In this document: one piece after another, positions 56,661 to 64,000 of the stretch
Layout: each line of letters starts with the position of its first letter
Numbering within the stretch: the first letter of the stretch is position 1
Assembly: GCA_003226295.1 (NCBI GenBank)
Contig: CP029803.1
Location: 1,607,477-1,671,476 of the forward strand
Direction: 5' to 3'
Source: Candidatus Moanabacter tarae
GTDB lineage: Bacteria > Verrucomicrobiota > Verrucomicrobiia > Opitutales > UBA2987
Length of the DNA: 64,000 nucleotides
The notes under the pieces: model-generated
What the model saw: the letters and a program-made list of their open reading frames with translations, nothing else
What the model was told of the DNA's origin: nothing
The model's database searches: none
Program-made: the position numbers and the translations under genes

Positions 56661-56844
56661 CAATAATAGAATCGCAACTGACTTATCCTCTACCTCACTT
56701 AAACTAGTCTCTTATTTTCCGAACACACCTAAATCCTGAACCGAAGGTAGCACTAATAATTATATCGATCGATTCAATCTTCTTTGAGTAGCTTAATAAA
56801 GCTAAATTAGAAAGATGACTTTCTTCCCAGCGACAGAAGAAACT

Positions 56845-56917
56845 TGGAGCCGAGCGGGATCGAACCGCCGACCTCGTGAGTGCGATTCACGCGCTCTTCC
56901 AGCTGAGCTACGGCCCC
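56845..56917 (-). tRNA. tRNA-Ala (CGC)
   Basis: On the minus strand the acceptor stem GGGGCCG pairs with CGGCTCC with the alanine identity pair G3:U70. The anticodon arm CGTGA-ATCGCAC-TCACG gives anticodon CGC, reading GCG codons. The discriminator is A and the CCA is not encoded. A short hairpin TAGCTT/AAGCTA (56789-56804) lies downstream. Confidence 0.95.
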
Positions 56918-57201
56918 TTATCCATGGAAAATCGGAAAATTAACCATTGCACCAAGTGAGTCAAGGACCGTCCAACGCTCTTGAGACTAATGACCACAGG
57001 CGGCCTATTTCTAGCAGTTAGCATAGGATGTTCCTAGTTCAACTAAATCCGTCGCATGATCGAAACCCACTGGATTAGGAGTATTATTAATCTTAATCCG
57101 GGAGATTCCTAAGGCTTTACATTCCGAGGTAGCCATTAGAGAATCCACCCTGTTAATTATTACACCCTACAATTTGAGTCTGATATTGACCGAAACTCAA
57201 A

Positions 57202-58269
57202 ATGGCCAGCGAGACATATACTCTGGCTCAATCAGCAGTCGAGGAAGAGGCTGAACGCCTTTTTAAACACCTCATTAGTGTTGATTGTTCAAGTGAGAAG
57301 AAGTGGACTCTGGATGCTTGCCAAGAGATCGCACCTCAGACCCTTGCGATCAATAGGCTGAAGGAGGAAAAGAATGCCATCATCCTAGCTCACTCCTATG
57401 TCGAGCCTGAGATCATATATGGAGTCTCGGACTTCGTGGGTGATTCCTACAAACTAAGCGTTGACGCATCAAGAGCGGAAGCCGAGATAATCATTTTTGC
57501 AGGAGTCGTGTTCATGGCTGAAAGCGCTAAGATTCTCTCTCCTCAATCCAAAGTCTTTGTTCCCGACCGAGAATCGGGATGTTCTCTAGCCGACTCACTA
57601 AACGGTGATCAACTACGTTCACTCAAGGCTCAATACCCAGAAGCCGCCACGGTTTGCTACGTAAATTGCAATGCTGACGTAAAAGCCGAGTCGGACGTCT
57701 GCGTCACATCAACGAACGTTTATGACATTATCTCTCTTCTCAAGGAGGAAGAAGTTCTCTTTGTTCCCGACCGCTTAATGGCTGAGAATATTCGTACCGA
57801 ACTTCGCCGGCGAGAGATCGAAAAGCGAATCCTTACATCAGACGGAACCTGTATCGTCCACGACAGATTCTCAGTTGATCTAATAGCAAAAGCTCGAGCC
57901 CAATATCCAGGACTGGCAGTTGTTTCGCATCCTGAATGTACCACCCAAATAACGGCCCAGAGTGACTTTGTTGGATCTACTGGGGCAATGATGGAATATG
58001 TCAAAACAACAGAAGCTCCCTACTATATGATGCTGACTGAGTGTGGGTTAGTCAGCCGATTGGAAGTAGAGAACCCCGAGAAACGTTTCATTGCATCCTG
58101 TAAACTCTGTCCTTACATGAAGTTGAACTCTCTCGAAAAGATTCAAGAGGTCTTGACGAACCCACAACCAGAACAAGAGATTCGTCTGGAAGAAAGCCTG
58201 AGGCGCCGTGCCGAACATTCCCTCCGCAGAATGATTGAGATGACGGAGAAAATTCGTACTGAAAACTGA
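57202..58269 (+). CDS. nadA: Quinolinate synthase
   Basis: This 355-residue NadA condenses iminoaspartate with dihydroxyacetone phosphate to quinolinate. The three [4Fe-4S] ligands are C127 (GCSLADS), C246 (HPECTT) and C303 (LCPYMKLN). Motifs AHSYVEPEI and SDFVGDSY bind substrate. It is slightly longer at the N-terminus than E. coli NadA, as in other long-form NadA. The stop overlaps the nadC ATG by one base (TGATG). Confidence 0.96.
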   Translation: MASETYTLAQSAVEEEAERLFKHLISVDCSSEKKWTLDACQEIAPQTLAINRLKEEKNAIILAHSYVEPEIIYGVSDFVGDSYKLSVDASRAEAEIIIFAGVVFMAESAKILSPQSKVFVPDRESGCSLADSLNGDQLRSLKAQYPEAATVCYVNCNADVKAESDVCVTSTNVYDIISLLKEEEVLFVPDRLMAENIRTELRRREIEKRILTSDGTCIVHDRFSVDLIAKARAQYPGLAVVSHPECTTQITAQSDFVGSTGAMMEYVKTTEAPYYMMLTECGLVSRLEVENPEKRFIASCKLCPYMKLNSLEKIQEVLTNPQPEQEIRLEESLRRRAEHSLRRMIEMTEKIRTEN

Positions 58270-59105
58270 TGTCGCTCAGAGACCTTATTAAGCTGGCTCT
58301 AGACGAAGATACGGGATTGGGTGATCTGACGAGCGAGACCACCATCGATGTAAATTTGGAATCTCGAGCTGAAATCGTCGCTAAAGAGCCTCTCGTCCTC
58401 TGTGGAATTGAAGCTGTCTGCTTGGTATTCGAAACCGTGGATCCGAAAACCGTGATTGAGAGTGTTTCTGCCGATGGAGCTAGAATAACATCGGGCACCC
58501 GTGTTGCTCTGATGAGGGGTCGAACAAGAAGCCTGCTTAAGGCAGAGCGAACCGCGCTTAATTTTCTTCAGCACCTTTCCGGCATAGCAACTTTCTCTCA
58601 AAAATTTTCCCGTATCGCAAAAAAGCATAATATCCGTATCGCGGATACGAGGAAGACAATCCCAGGGTACCGTGCTCTTGCTAAATATGCGGTTCGATGC
58701 GGGGGCTGCTATAACCATCGTGCTTCTCTCGCCGAACATATTTTAATCAAGGACAACCATCTTGCTGCTTCAGGTTCAATAAGTGAAGCAGTGAACAGGG
58801 CAAAAGATTCAGCACCCCACACCTGCAAAATTGAAGTCGAGGTCACAACCCCTGATATGGCACTGGAAGCAGTCGAAGCTGGAGCCGATGCTATTCTATT
58901 GGACAACATGTCTCCTTCAGAAGTTGAAGCCGCGAAGGAACTGATCGGGAATCGCGCTCTCATCGAAGTTTCCGGTGGAGTCTCCATCAAAAACATAGAG
59001 GCCTACGCCCAAGTGGGAGTCGACATCATCAGTATTGGAACCCTAACCCACTCTGCACCGGCTGTGGATCTCAGTATGAGATTTCTAAATGAAAAAAGTG
59101 ATTGA
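58269..59105 (+). CDS. nadC: Nicotinate-nucleotide pyrophosphorylase (carboxylating)
   Basis: This 278-residue enzyme converts quinolinate and PRPP to nicotinate mononucleotide. Motifs are EDTGLGDLTSE, RTALNFLQHLSGIAT, IADTRKTIPGYRALAKYAVRCGGCYNHR, ILIKDNHL, KIEVEVTT and DAILLDNMSP. The length and order are standard. Coupled to nadA by a one-base overlap. Confidence 0.96.
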   Translation: MSLRDLIKLALDEDTGLGDLTSETTIDVNLESRAEIVAKEPLVLCGIEAVCLVFETVDPKTVIESVSADGARITSGTRVALMRGRTRSLLKAERTALNFLQHLSGIATFSQKFSRIAKKHNIRIADTRKTIPGYRALAKYAVRCGGCYNHRASLAEHILIKDNHLAASGSISEAVNRAKDSAPHTCKIEVEVTTPDMALEAVEAGADAILLDNMSPSEVEAAKELIGNRALIEVSGGVSIKNIEAYAQVGVDIISIGTLTHSAPAVDLSMRFLNEKSD

Positions 59106-59282
59106 AATTCCGTCAAACGGGATTAGCCCGGTTCGCCCCAAGGAGATCTTCTGTCCTTTTGTGATGGGCATAGCGTAAATTAGCATCTTGCTATAATTCT
59201 TTCAGATAGCTTCGGCTTCCCGCTTTATCGATCAGACCATAATTTAATTTACTCCATGCCTCTCTGATCCATTTCTGTCCAC

Positions 59283-59317
59283 TTCTGGCTTCTCTTTAAT
59301 CTGAAGAGAAACCAGAA
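59283..59317 (+). promoter_or_regulatory. Stem-loop ahead of nadB
   Basis: TTCTGGCTTCTCTT (59283-59296) pairs with AAGAGAAACCAGAA (59304-59317), 13 pairs with one C-A mismatch and a 7-base loop. It lies 24 bases before the nadB ATG, after nadC. It could be the nadA-nadC terminator or a control element of nadB. It does not match the NAD riboswitch I can recall. Confidence 0.45.
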
Positions 59318-59341
59318 TATAATAAATGCCCCTAATTAATA

Positions 59342-60937
59342 ATGGAAATTCGCCAAACTGACTGTCTCATAATTGGGTCCGGGCTCGCTGGTTCCGCCTT
59401 CGCCCATTACGCAGTCCAAAACGGCTTAGAGTGTTCTATTGTCTCGCCAGACTCACTTGTTACAACTGCCAATAGTGATTGGGCTCAGGGCGGAATTATA
59501 TTTCACGACTCAGATGATGATGCCCAATTATCAGAGGATATCATGCGAGCTGCGGATGGAGCCGCTAATCAGGAGGCAATTAACTCATTAATCAAATTTG
59601 GTCCTGGTCTTGTTAAGTCCTTCCTGATCGATGAGCTGGATGTAGATTTTGATCGTGAAGCCTCTGGTACTTTGAAGTACACTACAGAAGGAGGACATTC
59701 AAAAGCACGTATCATCTATTCGAAGGATCACACCGGTCACTCAATTCTCCAGGCAGTTCATCAGAAACTTTCCAAAACACCTGGGATCGATCAGATCAAC
59801 GAAACAGCCGCCGTTGATCTTTTGACACTTTCCCATAGTTCGGTTGATTATTCCGACCGTTTCCAACCTCTTACTTGCATTGGGGCCTATGTTCTCGATT
59901 TAAAGACTGGGCAAATCGGTGGAATAGTAGCTCGCAGCACAATTCTCGCAACTGGCGGCCTAGGGCAGATTTTTTCCCACACCACAAATCAAGATGACAC
60001 CTACGGTCATGGAGTAGCGATGGCTTACCGGGTCGGCGCCAGACTGATGGACATGGAATATGTTCAGTTTCACCCTACCGCATTCTACAAAAAAGGAGCT
60101 CCGACCTTTCTAATTTCAGAAGCCCTTCGGGGAGAAGGAGGGATTCTTGTCAACAGCAAAGGCGAAGCTTTCATGGATTCGCTACACCCCTCCAAGTCGC
60201 TCGCACCGCGTGATTTTGTCTCTCGGTCGATTCACAATGAAATGATGCGTGAGGGCAACAACTCTGTTTTCCTGGAAATGTCTCACCTTGATGCTGAGAC
60301 CGTCCGACAACGATTCCCTGATCTCTATAGCCGCTGCCTACAATACGGAGTCGATATAACCGATAATCCCATCCCGGTGACACCCGCCGCCCATTACCTC
60401 TGCGGAGGAGTTCACACTGATCTTCACGGGCGCACCAATATACGAAATCTATATGCTATTGGTGAAACCGCCTGCACTGGACTACACGGTGCTAATCGTT
60501 TGGCTAGCACCTCACTGCTCGAATGCCTAACTTCGGCCAAATTTGCTGCTCAGGCTGTGGCCGAAGAAACAACCACATCCGATTACGCCTTGCTGGATAT
60601 ACGAGCTTGGGAAAGTCCCACTGCTGATGCAGATATGACACTCATCAATCAGGACATTGACCTTGTTAAGAGCACCATGACCAACTACGCAGGTCTGGTC
60701 AGATCCTTCGAGCGCCTGAATCGGGCCCGCAACCTTTTACGTGAACTCAAGATTGAAATCGACGAATTCTACGCCGGCTGTAAATTGACCAAGGCTATGC
60801 TCAACTTACGCAGCGCGGTTCAATCTGCTCTACTCGTAGTCCATGCTGCCACCCTTAATCACCGAAGCCTAGGCTGCCACTACCGTGAAGATGAATCCGA
60901 AATCGTTAATCATTCACCACTGACTTCAATGGATTGA
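59342..60937 (+). CDS. nadB: L-aspartate oxidase
   Basis: This 531-residue flavoprotein oxidises aspartate to iminoaspartate, the substrate of NadA. FAD motif IIGSGLAGSAFA starts at residue 11; SDWAQGGI, MEYVQFHPTAF, ISEALRGEGGIL, FVSRSIHNEM, PAAHYLCGGVHTD and ANRLASTSLLECL are all typical. Ends with the FAD-dependent reductase C-terminal helix. Together with nadA and nadC it completes de novo quinolinate synthesis from aspartate in one locus. Confidence 0.95.
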   Translation: MEIRQTDCLIIGSGLAGSAFAHYAVQNGLECSIVSPDSLVTTANSDWAQGGIIFHDSDDDAQLSEDIMRAADGAANQEAINSLIKFGPGLVKSFLIDELDVDFDREASGTLKYTTEGGHSKARIIYSKDHTGHSILQAVHQKLSKTPGIDQINETAAVDLLTLSHSSVDYSDRFQPLTCIGAYVLDLKTGQIGGIVARSTILATGGLGQIFSHTTNQDDTYGHGVAMAYRVGARLMDMEYVQFHPTAFYKKGAPTFLISEALRGEGGILVNSKGEAFMDSLHPSKSLAPRDFVSRSIHNEMMREGNNSVFLEMSHLDAETVRQRFPDLYSRCLQYGVDITDNPIPVTPAAHYLCGGVHTDLHGRTNIRNLYAIGETACTGLHGANRLASTSLLECLTSAKFAAQAVAEETTTSDYALLDIRAWESPTADADMTLINQDIDLVKSTMTNYAGLVRSFERLNRARNLLRELKIEIDEFYAGCKLTKAMLNLRSAVQSALLVVHAATLNHRSLGCHYREDESEIVNHSPLTSMD

Positions 60938-61054
60938 TTTAAGTTTTCCTGCTTCTAATTAATTCCTAGAAAAATATAGGCATAAACCCTCGCTATCCCA
61001 TCTCTTGCGTCGGATTGAAAGGATACTTTTGGAGAAAGGCCCCTTAATCACCAC

Positions 61055-61082
61055 TTGACAGTATTTGAAATCGAAATACCTT
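61055..61082 (+). promoter_or_regulatory. Possible promoter of tRNA-Asp
   Basis: TTGACA at 61055-61060, 16 bases, then a poor -10 box TACCTT at 61077-61082, about 20 bases before the mature tRNA. The -35 is consensus but the -10 is weak. Confidence 0.35.
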
Positions 61083-61101
61083 CTATGCTCTTCCGCTGCA
61101 A

Positions 61102-61179
<78 letters not shown>

Positions 61180-61383
61180 TCCTTTCACCAAGTTTCCCGA
61201 TCCTTCGTTCCGATGAAAGATGCTTCGACATGTATTTTAAGTGTTCAAGACACCCTAATTGTTGCCGGAAAAGAAAATTAGGTGCTTTATCAAATTAAAG
61301 CTTTAGAAACCAGATTCTAGATTACGATCCGTCAGGAACCGGCAGGCAAAGATTGTATACCTTATATCAAATAATAATTAAAG

Positions 61384-62571
61384 GTGGGCCGCATCATACG
61401 AATTATAAAAAACTATGAGATTGTGCTTTGTGTGCTTCTAACGGTAGTTTTCGTCACGCTCGTTTCAGCTCAAGAAGTAAAACCTAAAAGCAAAAAAGTG
61501 ACGGAATTAAAGCTATCCGGACGCTTACAAGCTCAGTGGGACCACATTGAGTCCGATGAAACCGACGCCGATCGCAACCACTTTTATTTCCGCCGCCTCT
61601 TCTTTGGCGGGCATGCCAAGCTGGGAGACAATTGGGGAGGGGACGTGGTACTGGACTTCGCCGCCTCTCCTAACTCGGAAAGCAGCGGCAAGGCTGATCA
61701 GGTCTTCATTGACGGAGCTTCAGCTTGGTACAAGGTCAACGATTTTATCCGACTCGACTTTGGCCAGCTTAAAGTTCCCTTCGGGATGGAGGAAACATCC
61801 TCATCCTCCAAGATCAAGGCAATCGAGCGCTCGGCAATGAACCGCCAATTTGCAGAACACCTCAAGTTCCATGCCCGCCATATGGGCATTTTTGCCAAAG
61901 GAAATCTCAGCAAATCGGGTTTCTCCTATAATGCCGCTATCGTAAACGCAGGACAAAACCACAACTCTAAGGATTCTGCCCTAAGGAAAGGGCTCTACGG
62001 ATACAAACGCAACGAATTCGCCTACTTCGGACGAATTGCCTATTCTAACTACGATGCGGAACTCCGCCACGTCTTCGGATTGGCTGCAGGCTTACAGCCT
62101 AACACTGAATATAAAGGATTAAACTCCACCGTGGACGTTGACAAAACAACTGCTTTAAACTTCTTCGCTCATCTCGGGTACGGGACTTTCAATCTGGACA
62201 CTGAGTATATGTTCGGCGAAGCCGACGTGACGGGTGGCAACCACAAACACAACGGTTATGCCGTGCAGGCGTCCTATACATTCAACAACGCACCCAAAGG
62301 AGTTTGGGAATTCGTTTACCGCTACTCTGCAGTGGACGGAACAGGAGCTAATGATCTTGTCTCAACTAAGGAAATTATCCGCAGAGCGAATATTTCCTCA
62401 AAGTTCGACGAGGCTAATAAACTCGATCAGCACTACTTCGGCGTTAACTACCAATTCCAGGGACACGACGCAAAACTCATGCTTGGGTATGAATCGAACA
62501 AGGCTACGGATACTACCTACGGCTCCCGTAACTTTTCCGGTTTCCGAACTCGCGTCCAAGTTCTCTTCTAA
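61384..62571 (+). CDS. Phosphate-selective porin O/P-type outer-membrane channel
   Basis: This 395-residue protein starts at GTG 61384, preceded by AAGG; the signal region (IVLCVLLTVVFVTLVSAQ) follows. The remainder is beta-barrel-like with LSGRLQAQWDHIESDE, FYFRRLFFGGHAKLGDNWGGDVVLDF, FRLDFGQLKVPFGMEE and a C-terminal FRTRVQVLF ending in an aromatic residue, as outer-membrane barrels do. This is the OprO/OprP (phosphate or polyphosphate porin) type. Directly behind it is a dead pstS, so phosphate uptake genes once stood together. Confidence 0.85.
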   Translation: MGRIIRIIKNYEIVLCVLLTVVFVTLVSAQEVKPKSKKVTELKLSGRLQAQWDHIESDETDADRNHFYFRRLFFGGHAKLGDNWGGDVVLDFAASPNSESSGKADQVFIDGASAWYKVNDFIRLDFGQLKVPFGMEETSSSSKIKAIERSAMNRQFAEHLKFHARHMGIFAKGNLSKSGFSYNAAIVNAGQNHNSKDSALRKGLYGYKRNEFAYFGRIAYSNYDAELRHVFGLAAGLQPNTEYKGLNSTVDVDKTTALNFFAHLGYGTFNLDTEYMFGEADVTGGNHKHNGYAVQASYTFNNAPKGVWEFVYRYSAVDGTGANDLVSTKEIIRRANISSKFDEANKLDQHYFGVNYQFQGHDAKLMLGYESNKATDTTYGSRNFSGFRTRVQVLF

Positions 62572-62619
62572 GCCTAAGGATTTTTCGAAACTAGATTAAG
62601 ATATGTTACGTTAAAGAAT

Positions 62620-62854
62620 ATGAAACGATCGCATATCATCATTACGCTTGTGACAGCCTCCGTCGCAACAACCTACAGCACCTTGTCATAGACCAAGCTT
62701 GTCATCAAAGGCTCATATACTCTAGGAGCCAAGATGATCCCGAAGCTAGCCGAGACATATGAAAAAATATCCAGGCACCAAGTTCGGAATCGCCCCTATC
62801 ATTAATGGCACAGCCCATATAGGAATGTCTAGCTGTGAACTTAAGGGATCTTGA
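62620..62854 (+). pseudogene. pstS: Degenerate phosphate-binding protein PstS
   Basis: The frame from ATG 62620 reads a signal peptide (MKRSHIIITLVTASVATTYS), then meets TAG at 62689. Beyond the stop it continues as TKLVIKGSYTLGAKMIPKLA, the canonical mature N-terminus of PstS. In an A-run at 62762-62767 the frame shifts by +1. After the shift YPGTKFGIAP, GTAHIGMSS and ELKGS follow before a stop at 62852. The AEGSTTGI loop that normally lies between FGIA and the INGTAHIGMSS segment is missing. Premature stop, frameshift, internal deletion and loss of the C-terminal three quarters make it a clear pseudogene. Confidence 0.85.
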
Positions 62855-63256
62855 CCCTCTTTAGCATTCGGAATCGCTTGTGGATAGTCTCCCTCTGAAA
62901 GAGGGCCAAAAGTGAATAAATTGAGTCTATAGAGATTATTCTTAGATCAACAACTCGCCTAGGATATTCTGGTCAATCTCAGCCGTATGATGATTAACTC
63001 TTAAGCCTCCAGGTAAGATCAGAAATCGAACACTGGAATGAATGACCGAATAATTAATCCTCCGGATTCGGTTTGAATTTAGAAGTCATTGGCTGGCTCC
63101 TACATCAACAAAACATTTAGAACAGAATTGGGAATCTCAAGCTGTGTTAACGAGTGGTCAATTGAGACTATCCGGATCTTCTCCACTCGAATTTGCTAGC
63201 TTGGTTTGCGTAATTAGACTTTACTGAGTCCATTAGTCCAATTCTCGGATGCAAAC
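62855..63256. other. Intergenic region after the pstS remnant
   Basis: The 402 bases have stops in every frame and no match to the rest of PstS that I can read. Probably deleted or heavily decayed sequence plus the promoter of the next gene. Confidence 0.4.
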
Positions 63257-64000
63257 ATGAAACTCCTCGAACAGATCTGTATGCTCGATTACTCCGGGAC
63301 ACTTCCTTCCTCTTTCCTTGAAGTTCGACAAGATTTCGATGCCCCGAGAATCAGAGATATTTCTCGGAGAGTACAATCTGCCCTTCAAGAGGGTAAAATC
63401 TTAAACCAGATGCGAAAAGGAGACAGTGTCGCCGTAGCACTTGGAAGCCGAGGGATCGCAAATATTGCTGAAATCGCTAAATCAACAATTGATTGCCTAC
63501 GACTAGCCGGTCTGAAGCCGTTTGTAGTTCCTGCCATGGGAAGCCATGGTGGGGCCAGAGCCAACGGCCAAAAGGAAGTTCTATCGCATCTCGGCATTAC
63601 GACGCAAACGGTGGGGGCCGAAATCCGAGCCTCGATGGAAGTGAAAGAGATTGGGAAAATTGATGGCGGCCCGTCCCTTTTCCAAGGAGCGGCTTCCGCC
63701 GAAGCTGATCACACTCTCCTGGTCAACCGGATCAAACCGCACACTGCATTTCGAGGTAAACTGGAGAGTGGCCTTGCCAAAATGGAAGTCATTGGCCTGG
63801 GATGTCAACGGGGTGCTTCACTAATGCACAATCTTGGAATTCCCGCCTTCCAGAAGTTTCTCGGCCCATCTGCACGAATATATGAAAAGAACTCCAATGT
63901 AGTTGGCGGTGTGGCGATTCTGGAAAACGCTTATGAAGAGACCGCCCAGATTTCAGGACTTTCAAAAACTGAAATCGGCACCACGAAGGAGTCTGATCTA
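63257..64000 (+). CDS. DUF2088/LarA N-terminal-like protein, C-terminus cut by window edge
   Basis: The frame is open from ATG 63257 to the last base, 248 residues. It reads PRIRDISRRVQ, AVALGSRGIANI, VVPAMGSHGGARANGQ, VNRIKPHTAFRGKLESGLAKM and GLGCQRGA. This is the DUF2088 fold related to the N-terminal domain of nickel-dependent lactate racemase (LarA). The GSHGG and H-T-x-F-R-G motifs match. LarA-type active sites need a C-terminal part outside this window, so the catalytic class remains open. Confidence 0.82.
   Translation, partial: MKLLEQICMLDYSGTLPSSFLEVRQDFDAPRIRDISRRVQSALQEGKILNQMRKGDSVAVALGSRGIANIAEIAKSTIDCLRLAGLKPFVVPAMGSHGGARANGQKEVLSHLGITTQTVGAEIRASMEVKEIGKIDGGPSLFQGAASAEADHTLLVNRIKPHTAFRGKLESGLAKMEVIGLGCQRGASLMHNLGIPAFQKFLGPSARIYEKNSNVVGGVAILENAYEETAQISGLSKTEIGTTKESDL

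Overview
The window looks like chromosomal DNA from a free-living, Gram-negative, probably marine bacterium. The best guess is the Verrucomicrobiota (Opitutales-like). The reasons are inferential: lipopolysaccharide Kdo genes (waaA, kdsD, kdsA), a DUF5069 protein, a double AP2-like-domain protein, many Sel1 repeats, and sulfur-free catabolic genes typical of marine oligotrophs. No rRNA, CRISPR array, transposase, integrase or phage gene was seen. Three tRNA genes are present: His-GTG, Ala-CGC and Asp-GTC.

Layout. 1-9 kb: a truncated M16 peptidase with a decayed gene beside it, waaA, a two-domain aldolase/dehydrogenase, lexA with a readable promoter and operator, and a Sel1-TonB protein. 9-16 kb: tRNA-His, an OsmC-family gene with an in-frame TGA at its second redox cysteine, and an NAD-linked formate dehydrogenase (fdsB-fdsA, fdhD). 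16-23 kb: a SNF2 helicase, a structured leader before an RNase D-like exonuclease overlapping a thioredoxin-like ferredoxin, an AP2-like protein and a Kef-type antiporter. 23-28 kb: the rod-shape block mreB-mreC-mreD-mrdA, without rodA. 28-37 kb: a PhoD phosphatase, a lipoprotein, an ABM/DUF5069 pair, a GNAT, a quinone reductase, a PhyH oxygenase, kdsD-kdsA and an atypical MDR dehydrogenase. 37-55 kb: accessory catabolism, with an orphan molybdenum hydroxylase subunit, two epimerases, a Zn-dehydrogenase, a serine hydrolase, an UlaG-like hydrolase, an aminotransferase, hyuA-hyuB, an amidohydrolase, a RraA-like protein and a Ser/Thr dehydratase. 55-61 kb: a glycosyltransferase, an acyltransferase and the complete de novo quinolinate/NAD set nadA-nadC-nadB. 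61-64 kb: a phosphate-type porin followed by a dead pstS, then a truncated LarA/DUF2088 protein.

The strongest unusual signal is the OsmC gene. The reading frame continues through a TGA for 20 more codons that complete the fold. The TGA sits where the family has its second cysteine, and a stem-loop with the spacing and loop guanosine of a bacterial SECIS follows it. This suggests a selenocysteine peroxidase, although the neighbouring formate dehydrogenase uses ordinary cysteine. Other points of interest are the lexA promoter with a palindrome inside its spacer and almost no leader, the four-hairpin region before the exonuclease, the dead pstS next to an intact porin, and a gene that seems to start with ATT.
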